Of a stretch of DNA of 64,000 nucleotides, positions 1 through 6,738 are shown in pieces (position 1 is the stretch's first letter; every line of letters begins with the position of its first letter). The translations under genes were made by a program, and so were the position numbers. The DNA is from Brevundimonas sp. NIBR10. GTDB lineage: Bacteria; Pseudomonadota; Alphaproteobacteria; Caulobacterales; Caulobacteraceae. The notes beneath the pieces were generated by a model, which worked only from the letters and a program-made list of their open reading frames with translations, did no database searches and was not told the origin of the DNA. The stretch lies in NCBI RefSeq assembly GCF_027912515.1, contig NZ_CP115464.1, positions 248,001-312,000 of the forward strand, in the 5' to 3' direction.

Positions 1-1516
1 GCCCCGCAAAGGCGTGCTTCTGGGCATTGGTCACCGCCTCGACCAGCCACAGGGCCAGGGGTGCCAGCTTGTCGGGATCGACGACCAGGCTGTCGGCCTC
101 GATCGAACTCGACACCACCGGACCCCGCCCGGCGTCCGAGGCGACCAGCTGTCCGACCAGTTCGGTCAGGAACTCGCGCGCGTCGGCGTGGCGGATGTTG
201 TCCGACTGGTAAAGCGTCCGATAGATCAGGGCGAGGGCCGAAATCCGCTGGCGCGTATCGCCCAGCGCCGCCTTGGCCGGCCCGTCCGTCAGGGCCCTCT
301 GCTGCATCGACAGCAGGGACGAGATGATCTGTAGATTGTTCTTCACCCGGTGATGGATCTCGCGCATCAGCGCGTCCTTCTCGCCCAGGCTCTCGTTCAG
401 CATGGCGTCGCGGCTGGTGATGTTCTCGGCCAGCTCGTCCAGGGTCTGGGCCAGCAGGCGAATCTCGGAGGGGGCGTGGGCCGCCTGCACCGGGCGCACG
501 GAAAACCGCCCCCGCGCATAGATGGCCGCGATCCGCTCCAGATAGTCCAGCCACCGCACCACGATCCGCTCGGACACCAGCATGACCGCGGCAAACGCCG
601 TCAGCCAGGCTCCCAGCGGCAGCAGCAGCGACCCGATCGGATTCAGCCGCGCCCAGGACAGCAGTCCCGGTGCCGGTGCGGACAGCAGCACATAGACATC
701 GCGCCCCGCCAGGGCCGCGCCCGCATAGACCCGGTGCTGACCCCGCACGTCATCTGCCTCGAACAGTCCCGACCCACTGGTGCGTGCCCGCTCGACCCAA
801 CCGGTCAGCGGCGTGTCACCCTTCAGCGCGAACGCCTCCGGGTAAGTCGCGATCAGCAGATTGCCGTCGGCGTCGGTCAGCGCCGCCTGCGCACCCTTGG
901 GCAGGGCCGGATCGGTGATGTCGGGCTGGAGACTTTGCAGCGGCAGCAGCGCCGTCATGACCCCGTCGAACCGCCCCATTGGCCGCTCGATCCGAACGGC
1001 CGCGACGAGCGCGGGCTCCTCACCATTGGCGCGGATGGATCGAACGGCGACCGTGTCCTCGCCCGCCCGGACGCGCTGGAACCAGACCCGGGCGCGTACA
1101 GTCTCGGCTGTGGTCGTGGGGGAAAAGGACCGGGAACCACAGATCGGCTCACCCGTCGCCGAGACCCGGTAAAGGGCTTCATAACCGTCCAGCCGATCGA
1201 CCAGGGCGGTCAGTCGAGGACTGCAGTCGGCACCAAGCGACTCCGGGCTGAGCGCCTCGAGCAGCACGAATGCGCTGTCGAGCCGGGCTTTCGTCGTCGC
1301 GGCCGTTCGCCCTGCGGCAAGCTGCAGGTCGGCGCGGCGATCGGCATCCTGCCGGCGGAAGTCAGCCTGGGTCTGGACGGCACCCAGCAGGACGATCGGC
1401 AACAACGCCAGGGCCATGGCAAAGCCCAGCCGGAACCGAATGCCCTGAAAGCGTGTCGATTGGGGCCTGAGACCACGACCCAGGCCGCGCCCCCAGGACC
1501 GGGTCAGCCTGCCCAC
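1..1516 (-). CDS. phyK: PhyK-type sensor histidine kinase (C-terminus beyond window)
   Basis: Membrane histidine kinase of the HisKA_2/HWE type, expected to phosphorylate PhyR and switch on the general stress response. About 505 residues are visible. A first membrane helix spans about residues 31-49, followed by a roughly 220-residue periplasmic sensor region, a second helix, a HAMP-like linker, and the dimerisation box [20 protein letters not shown] with the phospho-acceptor His at about 388. The beginning of the ATPase domain (N-box [12 protein letters not shown]) is reached before the sequence leaves the window. The chosen start is a GTG two bases after the ecfG stop, which suggests translational coupling. 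The same order (kinase next to sigT) is known in Caulobacter crescentus. The periplasmic ligand cannot be inferred. Confidence 0.85.
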   Translation of the reverse strand, partial: MGRLTRSWGRGLGRGLRPQSTRFQGIRFRLGFAMALALLPIVLLGAVQTQADFRRQDADRRADLQLAAGRTAATTKARLDSAFVLLEALSPESLGADCSPRLTALVDRLDGYEALYRVSATGEPICGSRSFSPTTTAETVRARVWFQRVRAGEDTVAVRSIRANGEEPALVAAVRIERPMGRFDGVMTALLPLQSLQPDITDPALPKGAQAALTDADGNLLIATYPEAFALKGDTPLTGWVERARTSGSGLFEADDVRGQHRVYAGAALAGRDVYVLLSAPAPGLLSWARLNPIGSLLLPLGAWLTAFAAVMLVSERIVVRWLDYLERIAAIYARGRFSVRPVQAAHAPSEIRLLAQTLDELAENITSRDAMLNESLGEKDALMREIHHRVKNNLQIISSLLSMQQRALTDGPAKAALGDTRQRISALALIYRTLYQSDNIRHADAREFLTELVGQLVASDAGRGPVVSSSIEADSLVVDPDKLAPLALWLVEAVTNAQKHAFAG

Positions 1517-1518
1517 GC

Positions 1519-2139
1519 TCAGCCTTGCCTGACGGCGCTCAGACGATCCGCATCGGCCAGGATGGAACGCATGGCGTCACCCGCCGCACGGCCGTCCCGG
1601 GCGTATCCGCCGCGCTCCAGCGTGGCCAGCAAGGCCTTCCGGGCCCGGCTGACGCGGCTTTTCACCGTTCCCACCGCGCACTGACAGATCTCGGCCGCCT
1701 CTTCGTAGGCAAAGCCGCCGGCACCGACCAGGATCAGGGCTTCGCGCTGTTCCTCGGGCAGGGTGTTCAGGGCCATGCGCAGCTCGTCCAGAGCGACCGG
1801 GGCCTCGGGATCGTCCACGGCCACCAGGGTGCGTTCGGCCGCTTCCTGGTCCAGCTGGGACTGACGCCAGGACCGGCGCTTCTCAGAGTAGAACTGGTTG
1901 CGCAGGATCATGAAGGTCCAGGCCTTCATGTTCGTGCCCATCTGATAGCTGGCCCGTGCGTCCCAGGCCTTCATCATGGCATCCTGGGCCAGATCGTCGG
2001 CGGCCGTCGGATCACCGGTCAGGGTGCGTGCAAAGGCGCGCAGGTGCGGAATCAGTGTGACCAGCTCGCGCTTGAACCCGGCGTCATCGGCGGATGGGGG
2101 CTTGGGCGGGGCGGGGGGCTTGGGAACGGCCGTGCTCAT
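1519..2139 (-). CDS. ecfG: EcfG/SigT general stress response sigma factor
   Basis: ECF sigma factor of 206 residues that directs RNA polymerase to GGAAC-N16/17-CGTT promoters. Region 2 covers about residues 30-95 ([20 protein letters not shown] and [16 protein letters not shown]), and region 4 about residues 120-185 ([20 protein letters not shown] and a helix-turn-helix ending [14 protein letters not shown]). There is an N-terminal Pro/Lys-rich tail of about 20 residues. Its ATG overlaps the nepR stop (ATGA), so sigma and anti-sigma are made together. Under stress PhyR-P captures NepR and frees this protein. The operon is under an EcfG-type promoter, so it is positively autoregulated. Confidence 0.95.
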   Translation of the reverse strand: MSTAVPKPPAPPKPPSADDAGFKRELVTLIPHLRAFARTLTGDPTAADDLAQDAMMKAWDARASYQMGTNMKAWTFMILRNQFYSEKRRSWRQSQLDQEAAERTLVAVDDPEAPVALDELRMALNTLPEEQREALILVGAGGFAYEEAAEICQCAVGTVKSRVSRARKALLATLERGGYARDGRAAGDAMRSILADADRLSAVRQG

Positions 2140-2345
2140 TCGCCGCCCTTGTCGCCGTTGGCCTTGTCGTCTGCCGACCGCAGGATGGCCAGGAACTCGT
2201 CCGGCACCGGCTCATTGACCACTTCGTCGAACAGGTGACGCAGTTTCACGCCGATCGCCTGCTGTCGCAGACGCGCCTCCTCCAGCCCGGCTTCGCCGCC
2301 CAGTGGGGTTGGCTTGCGCCGTGAAGAGTCTGGATTATCGATCAT
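2136..2345 (-). CDS. nepR: NepR anti-sigma factor
   Basis: Small anti-sigma factor, 69 residues from the chosen start, that sequesters EcfG and is titrated by phosphorylated PhyR. The core AIGVKLRHLFDEVVNEPVPD followed by EFLAILRSADD is the conserved two-helix NepR module; the ends are polar and presumably disordered. An upstream in-frame ATG at 2375 would add 10 residues. I prefer 2345 because the core then sits after a short tail, as in other NepR proteins, but neither start has a clear ribosome-binding site. It is the first gene of nepR-ecfG-phyK, with a 4-base ATGA overlap to ecfG. Confidence 0.9.
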   Translation of the reverse strand: MIDNPDSSRRKPTPLGGEAGLEEARLRQQAIGVKLRHLFDEVVNEPVPDEFLAILRSADDKANGDKGGE

Positions 2346-2422
2346 GGACAAGTCGCCGCCACCCGTTGCACGCATTCAGAAAGACCGCCGACGTTATCTC
2401 GCCGGCTGCTTGTGGACCTCCC

Positions 2423-2447
2423 AACGTCGGCCGCTGGACAGAGTTCC
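2423..2447 (-). promoter_or_regulatory. EcfG promoter of nepR-ecfG-phyK
   Basis: On the minus strand GGAAC (2447-2443), a 16-base spacer, then CGTT (2426-2423): an exact match to the alphaproteobacterial EcfG consensus, 77 bases before the nepR start used here. Confidence 0.85.
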
Positions 2448-2489
2448 TGACAACAACGCATTTTATGGTCAAGGTTGACGCTCAGCCAT

Positions 2490-2514
2490 GGAACCGTGGC
2501 GGTTGTGATACGTT
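2490..2514 (+). promoter_or_regulatory. EcfG promoter of phyR
   Basis: GGAAC (2490-2494), a 16-base spacer, CGTT (2511-2514): an exact EcfG consensus 63 bases before the phyR ATG. It is divergent from the nepR promoter, with 42 bases between the two -35 elements. Confidence 0.85.
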
Positions 2515-2577
2515 TGACGCCCATCGCACGGCCGGGTTCCCGGCGTGCATGACTGATATGTCGGGGATTTCTACGAT

Positions 2578-3378
2578 ATGAGCCTACTGGCCAGACTTGC
2601 GCCGCACCTGCCCTATGTCCGCCGCTACGCCCGCGCCCTGACCGGCGATCAGGCGACGGGCGACAATTACGTCCGTGTCGCCCTGGAGGCGCTGGCTGCC
2701 GGTGAGCGCCAGCTGTCGCCCGACATGACGCCCCGCGTCGCCCTGTATCAGGTCTTCCACGCCATCTGGTCCTCGACCGGTGCCCAGCTCGAAGACGCCA
2801 GCGGTCTCGAAAGCCGCAGCGGCGACGACGCCTCGGGCCGCCTGATGCGCATCGCGCCTCGTTCGCGCCAGGCCTTCCTGCTGACCGCGCTCGAAGGCTT
2901 CACCCCCTCCGAGGCCGCCCAGATCCTGTCGGCCGACGTTCATGACGTCGAGCGGCTGATCGGTTCGGCCCAGGCCGAGATCGACGCCGAACTGGCCACC
3001 GACGTCCTGATCATCGAGGACGAGGCCATCATCTCGGCCGACATCGAAAGCCTGGTCAAGGAACTGGGCCACAATGTCACCGCCACGGCGACGACCCATG
3101 ACGAGGCCGTCGATGCGGTCGCCCGTCACCGGCCGGGCCTGGTCCTCGCCGACATCCAGCTGGCCGACGGCTCGTCGGGCATCGATGCGGTCAAGGACAT
3201 CCTGAAGCGTTTCGACGTGCCGGTGATCTTCATCACCGCCTTCCCCGAGCGGCTGCTGACCGGTGAGCGTCCCGAGCCGACCTTCCTGATCACCAAGCCG
3301 TTCCAGCCCGAGACCGTGAAGGCCGCCATCTCCCAGGCGCTGTTCTTCCACCCCTCGCGCCAGAAGGAAGCCGCCTGA
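2578..3378 (+). CDS. phyR: PhyR stress response regulator (anti-anti-sigma factor)
   Basis: Response regulator of 266 residues with the PhyR architecture: an N-terminal sigma-like domain (about 1-135, including LMRIAPRSRQAFLLTALEGF and a sigma-4-like helix-turn-helix) and a C-terminal receiver domain (about 140-260). The receiver carries the acidic pair E147/D148, the phospho-acceptor D192 (ADIQLADG), T220 and K240 (TKPF). Phosphorylation by PhyK exposes the sigma-like domain, which binds NepR and releases EcfG. It is transcribed divergently from nepR-ecfG-phyK under its own EcfG promoter and closed by a strong terminator. Confidence 0.96.
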   Translation: MSLLARLAPHLPYVRRYARALTGDQATGDNYVRVALEALAAGERQLSPDMTPRVALYQVFHAIWSSTGAQLEDASGLESRSGDDASGRLMRIAPRSRQAFLLTALEGFTPSEAAQILSADVHDVERLIGSAQAEIDAELATDVLIIEDEAIISADIESLVKELGHNVTATATTHDEAVDAVARHRPGLVLADIQLADGSSGIDAVKDILKRFDVPVIFITAFPERLLTGERPEPTFLITKPFQPETVKAAISQALFFHPSRQKEAA

Positions 3379-3400
3379 CCCAAGGCGAACACCCGATACG

Positions 3401-3436
3401 AAAAGCCCCGGCCGCTCACGCGACCGGGGCTTTTTC
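3401..3436 (+). terminator. Intrinsic terminator after phyR
   Basis: Stem AAAAGCCCCGG / CCGGGGCTTTTT with a 12-base loop and T run, 22 bases after the phyR stop. The A run on the other arm may also make it work for the convergent gene ending at 3454. Confidence 0.85.
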
Positions 3437-3453
3437 TTGCGCTCAGCCAGACT

Positions 3454-3810
3454 TCAGTTCGAGGGCTGGGTCGGGGCGTTGACGTTGGGCGCGTCCCCGG
3501 TCGCGACCGGCGCGGCCTGACCGGTCGCGGTCGTCGGGGCATCGGCGGCAGGGGGCGTCGGGGCGTCGTCGGAAAAGGCCTGGGCATCGACCGCCTGCTG
3601 GCCGTTGTTCGGGTTCTGGCTGGCGAAGCCGCCGTTGGACAGGAACCACATCCCCAGCAGCAGCACGGCCGCCGCGCCTGCGGATACGATCAGGATCAGC
3701 AGGATACGGCCGCCCGGTCGCCCGCCCCGGACATATTCGGAGCCGACGGGACGCAGTTCGTGGACGGCATCGGCGGTCTTGGTCGCGCGATCGGTTTCTT
3801 CTGGGGTCAT
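3454..3810 (-). CDS. Single-span membrane protein under EcfG control
   Basis: Unrecognised protein of 118 residues. It has a charged N-terminal segment (about 1-34, MTPEETDRATKTADAVHELR), one strong membrane helix (about 36-57, ILLILIVSAGAAAVLLLGMW) and a low-complexity C-terminal tail rich in Ala, Pro, Thr, Asp and Asn. The N-terminus is probably cytoplasmic and the disordered tail periplasmic. The ATG at 3810 is chosen because the leader then begins just after an exact EcfG promoter, with GGAACGACC immediately before the start. The promoter and its place beside phyR make it a predicted GSR member. No enzymatic motif is visible. Confidence 0.75.
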   Translation of the reverse strand: MTPEETDRATKTADAVHELRPVGSEYVRGGRPGGRILLILIVSAGAAAVLLLGMWFLSNGGFASQNPNNGQQAVDAQAFSDDAPTPPAADAPTTATGQAAPVATGDAPNVNAPTQPSN

Positions 3811-3846
3811 GGTCGTTCCGCCCGTTGATATTGAAGCTGACGAGCA

Positions 3847-3871
3847 AACGGATGGGGAGCGTTGCCGTTCC
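3847..3871 (-). promoter_or_regulatory. EcfG promoter of the 3454-3810 membrane protein
   Basis: Minus strand GGAAC (3871-3867), 16-base spacer, CGTT (3850-3847): exact consensus, ending 36 bases upstream of the ATG. Confidence 0.8.
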
Positions 3872-3918
3872 GCTCCCCCTGCCGCTCACGCGGCGGGCGA
3901 AAAAAGTTCGGTTCTGGG

Positions 3919-3943
3919 GGAACGAGAGTCGGCGGACCTCGTT
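3919..3943 (+). promoter_or_regulatory. EcfG promoter of a predicted small RNA
   Basis: GGAAC (3919-3923), 16-base spacer, CGTT (3940-3943): exact consensus on the plus strand, divergent from the preceding promoter. No good reading frame starts in the next 100 bases; a structured segment and a terminator follow instead. Confidence 0.8.
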
Positions 3944-3949
3944 GTATGT

Positions 3950-4064
3950 CTGCGGAGGCGGCGACGCCCCCCGACTTGAGACTGGCGAGAGCCAGTCTGT
4001 CGCCTCCGCGCCTCATTCTCGATGATGCCACTTGAAGGCGATCCGCAAGGGTCGCCTTTTTCTT
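3950..4064 (+). ncRNA. Predicted EcfG-dependent small RNA (GsrN-like)
   Basis: Predicted transcript of about 110-115 nt beginning about 7 bases after the EcfG -10 element. The outer helix pairs 3952-3962 with 3999-4009 (11 pairs, one G-U). The inner helix AGACTGGC/GCCAGTCT (3979-3998) is perfect and capped by GAGA. Between them, 3963-3978 is unpaired and C-rich (GACGCCCCCCGACTTG). It ends with GGCGATCC/GGGTCGCC capped by GCAA (4037-4056) and then TTTTTCTTT. Caulobacter GsrN is a sigT-dependent sRNA that acts through a C-rich loop; the design here is alike, but homology was not tested. Confidence 0.7.
4037..4064 (+). terminator. Intrinsic terminator of the predicted sRNA
   Basis: Eight-pair stem GGCGATCC/GGGTCGCC with GCAA tetraloop followed by a U-rich tract. 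There is no upstream coding gene on this strand for it to serve other than the predicted sRNA. Confidence 0.8.
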
Positions 4065-4160
4065 TGTCCTCTCGACAGCCGGGTCACGTTGCAGGACAAG
4101 TGGGTCTGGAAACGCAACGCGCATCGGGCCGAACGGCCGGGCGCTTCACGGGAGACGACC

Positions 4161-5180
4161 ATGCCCCTCAATCGTCAATGGATTCTCAGGAAGCGGCCGC
4201 AGGGTCTGGTCCAGCACGACGACCTGGAACTGATCGAAAGCCCGACGCCCGCGCTGAAGGACGGCGAGGTCCTGATCCGCACCCTCTATCTGTCGCTCGA
4301 TCCGACCAACCGCACCTGGATGAACGATTCGGTCGGCTATCTGCCGCCGGTGGGGCTGGGTGACGTCATGCGTGGCCTGACCCTGGGCGTGATCGAGGAC
4401 AGCCGGTCGGACCGGTTCAGGACCGGCGACATCGTCACCACGGCCATGGGGGGCTGGGCCGACTATGGCGTGGTGCCCGATACGGGCGTGTCCAAGGTCC
4501 ACCGCGCGCCCGGCCTGCCGCTGACGGCCAATATGTCGGTCATGGGCATGACCGGAATGACCGCCTATTTCGGCGTCACCGACGTGCTCAGGCCCACCCC
4601 CGGCCAGGTCATGGTCATCTCGGCCGCCGCCGGGGCCGTCGGCTCGATCGCCGGCCAGATCGCCAAACAGAAGGGCGCCCACGTCATCGGCATTGCGGGC
4701 GGGCCCGACAAATGCCGCTGGCTGGTCGAGGATCTCGGCTTCGACGCCGCCATCGACTACAAGGGCGAGGATGTCGGCGAGGCGCTGGACCGGCTGGCCC
4801 CCAACGGCGTCGATCTGAATTTCGAGAACGTCGGTGGCGACATCATGGTGGCGGTGTGGAACCGGTTGAACATCGGGGCTCGCATGGCCGTCTGCGGCAT
4901 GGTGTCGGCCTACAACGCGACGAAGCGCCCGCCCACGCCGGACCTCAGCCGCCTGATCACCCACCGGATGACCATGCAGGGCTTCCTGGTCATGGACTAT
5001 TCGCCCCGCGCCCGGGAAATGGTCGCCGAGCTCGGCCCCTGGCTGGCCGAGGGCAAGGTCAAGTGGAAGGTCCACGTCGATAATGGCCTGGAAGGCGCCG
5101 TGACCTCGCTCAATCGCTTGTTCACCGGCGACCATGACGGCAAGCTGCTGGTTCGCGTGTCGGAAGAACCGGCCGCTTAG
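4161..5180 (+). CDS. Zinc-independent NADP-dependent alkenal/enone reductase (MDR family)
   Basis: Medium-chain oxidoreductase of 339 residues resembling CurA and leukotriene B4 dehydrogenase/prostaglandin reductase, which reduce the C=C bond of enones with NADPH. The N-terminal GroES-like half has LYLSLDPTNRTWMNDSVGYL, a hallmark of this zinc-free subfamily. The Rossmann half has VISAAAGAVGSIAGQIAKQK and an AIDYK segment. The frame is open upstream to 4032, inside the sRNA terminator, but the ATG at 4161 follows GGGAGACGACC and gives the family length and the usual NRQW start. It is 11 bases ahead of the MaoC-like gene, so the two are probably co-transcribed. Confidence 0.85.
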   Translation: MPLNRQWILRKRPQGLVQHDDLELIESPTPALKDGEVLIRTLYLSLDPTNRTWMNDSVGYLPPVGLGDVMRGLTLGVIEDSRSDRFRTGDIVTTAMGGWADYGVVPDTGVSKVHRAPGLPLTANMSVMGMTGMTAYFGVTDVLRPTPGQVMVISAAAGAVGSIAGQIAKQKGAHVIGIAGGPDKCRWLVEDLGFDAAIDYKGEDVGEALDRLAPNGVDLNFENVGGDIMVAVWNRLNIGARMAVCGMVSAYNATKRPPTPDLSRLITHRMTMQGFLVMDYSPRAREMVAELGPWLAEGKVKWKVHVDNGLEGAVTSLNRLFTGDHDGKLLVRVSEEPAA

Positions 5181-5191
5181 GAACCCTGCCC

Positions 5192-5599
5192 ATGAGCGAC
5201 GCCCTCCATGTCCATTTCGAGGATCTCGAGAACGGACAGGTGATCCAGCTGGGGGCCGTCGCCGTGGACGAACCGGCCATCGAGGCCTTCGCAGAACGGT
5301 TCGCGCCGGGCTGGGACGTCGCCTATGGGGCCCCCGACGCCATGACCTATGCCCTGTGGTCTCGGCTGGCCGCGGAGAAGGCGGCGGGCTGGGCCCAGTC
5401 CAAGGTCCTGGCCGTCGACGGCCTGCGTTTCATGCGCAATCCGCCGGCCGGTGAACTGCTGCGCGGCCGCATGACCGTGATGGGCAAGGACCCGGTCGGC
5501 GACGAAAAGGGCATCGTCATCGCCCAGCACGACCTGCTGGATGAAGGCGGCCGGCTGGTCTTCAGTTGCCTGACCCGGGCGTTGTTCGTCAGGAGATAG
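5192..5599 (+). CDS. MaoC-like hot-dog domain protein
   Basis: Protein of 135 residues matching a single MaoC/hot-dog fold: an N-terminal strand set, the segment IEAFAERFAPGWDVAYGAPD, a long central helix (AMTYALWSRLAAEKAAGW) and a C-terminal sheet containing LRFMRNPPAGELLRGRMTV. Such proteins act as enoyl-CoA hydratases or thioesterases. The Asp-His catalytic pair of true hydratases is not obvious, since the typical His position reads Tyr-Gly. It follows the enone reductase by 11 bases, which suggests shared lipid or aldehyde handling. The substrate is unknown. Confidence 0.55.
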   Translation: MSDALHVHFEDLENGQVIQLGAVAVDEPAIEAFAERFAPGWDVAYGAPDAMTYALWSRLAAEKAAGWAQSKVLAVDGLRFMRNPPAGELLRGRMTVMGKDPVGDEKGIVIAQHDLLDEGGRLVFSCLTRALFVRR

Positions 5600-5710
<111 letters not shown>

Positions 5711-5714
<4 letters not shown>

Positions 5715-6508
5715 GCATTGGCCGCCGTCGGCATCGCCGCCGCGCGCGCAAACGCCAGCGCGATCAGCCGGTCCCAGCCCAGCAGCGACACCAGGTGCGC
5801 ATAGATCTGGCCGAGGGCACCGTTGTCGCGCAGTTCGGCCAGCTTCTCGGCCGGCAGTTCCTTCAGCTTCTCTTCCGACACGGCGAAATAGTCGGCCAGC
5901 TTCTGCGGCGTGCCGGGGTTGCCCTGCTCATCGCGCGGCGTGAACACGGCCTCGCGGGTGTGGAACAGGTCCAGGTCCGTCAGCAGCTTGACGAAGCTTT
6001 CGGTGCGCTGGCGCTCCTGTTCGAAATTGTTGCAGAACTCCATCGCCTGGTTGACGTAGGCCGACGGCTGGCCGTTCTCGAACAGCGGCACCTGGCCGCC
6101 CTCGACGATGAATTTGGCGTCGCGGTCGATGCACAGGATCATCCGGCCCTGCTGCTCGTCATTGGCGAAGACGAACGGATAGCGACGGGCATAGGCGGGA
6201 ATATAGGCGTCGGACTTGAAGTCGCCGGCGGCGTCCACATACAGGTTTTCCGACTGGCGCAGGCCCATGACGGCGACCGGCTGCTTGTTGTCGCCCAGGA
6301 AGACCACCGGGAAGGACAGGGCGGCCGGCGCGAACTCGGTCACCGTCAGCGGCACGACGTGGGTCTGGGCCACGAAGGCATAGGGCTTCTCGACCGGGTT
6401 GGCGCCCAGCGAACCGTGGGTGTCGGCCGACAGGGGCTCGGGCCGATTGTAGAACAGGACAGTCCCGGCCAGCTGGCCTTCGGCGGTAGGGGCGGTGGTG
6501 TCGGTCAT
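5711..6508 (-). CDS. sapC: SapC family protein
   Basis: Protein of 265 residues with the SapC (pfam07277) pattern: an early aromatic and Pro-rich segment (VLFYNRPEPLSADTHG), the central AYIPAYARRYPFVFANDEQ, and a C-terminal helical part ending near the GWDRLIALAFARAAA segment. SapC was named from Campylobacter S-layer loci; in Caulobacterales such genes often accompany TonB-dependent receptors, and here the next gene upstream is one. No signal peptide is visible, so it is probably cytoplasmic. Biochemical role unknown. The ATG at 6508 is the only good start. Confidence 0.85.
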
Positions 6509-6595
6509 GGACGCGCAGGCTCTGGATTAAGAGGAAGGCGGGCTGTCTAGCGGATCGCGGACGAGGTCGCAAACGGGACGGTTCAGTCGCTGCAT

Positions 6596-6731
6596 CTCCC
6601 TCCCCCTCGGGGGAGGGCAGGTCGCGTAGCGACCGGGTGGGGGCGGCAAGCCAAATCAGCGCCGTTTCGCTCTGCCCTCCCCACCCGGTCTTCGCTGCGC
6701 TTCGACCACCCTCCCCCGAGGGGGAGGGAGA
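6596..6731. repeat. REP-like long inverted repeat
   Basis: Two arms (6596-6650 and 6673-6731), each containing the palindrome CCCTCCCCCTCGGGGGAGGG or a close variant plus a GGTCGC..GACC hairpin. They are complementary to each other over much of their length, including CCGGGTGGGG and CCCCACCCGG. The element lies between sapC and the TonB receptor and ends a few bases before the receptor stop codon. Confidence 0.75.
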
Positions 6732-6738
6732 AGCCGCA

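Noticed and set aside
4022..4160. Coding extension of the enone reductase upstream of 4161
   Set aside because: The frame passes through the sRNA terminator, and the encoded residues do not belong to the family.
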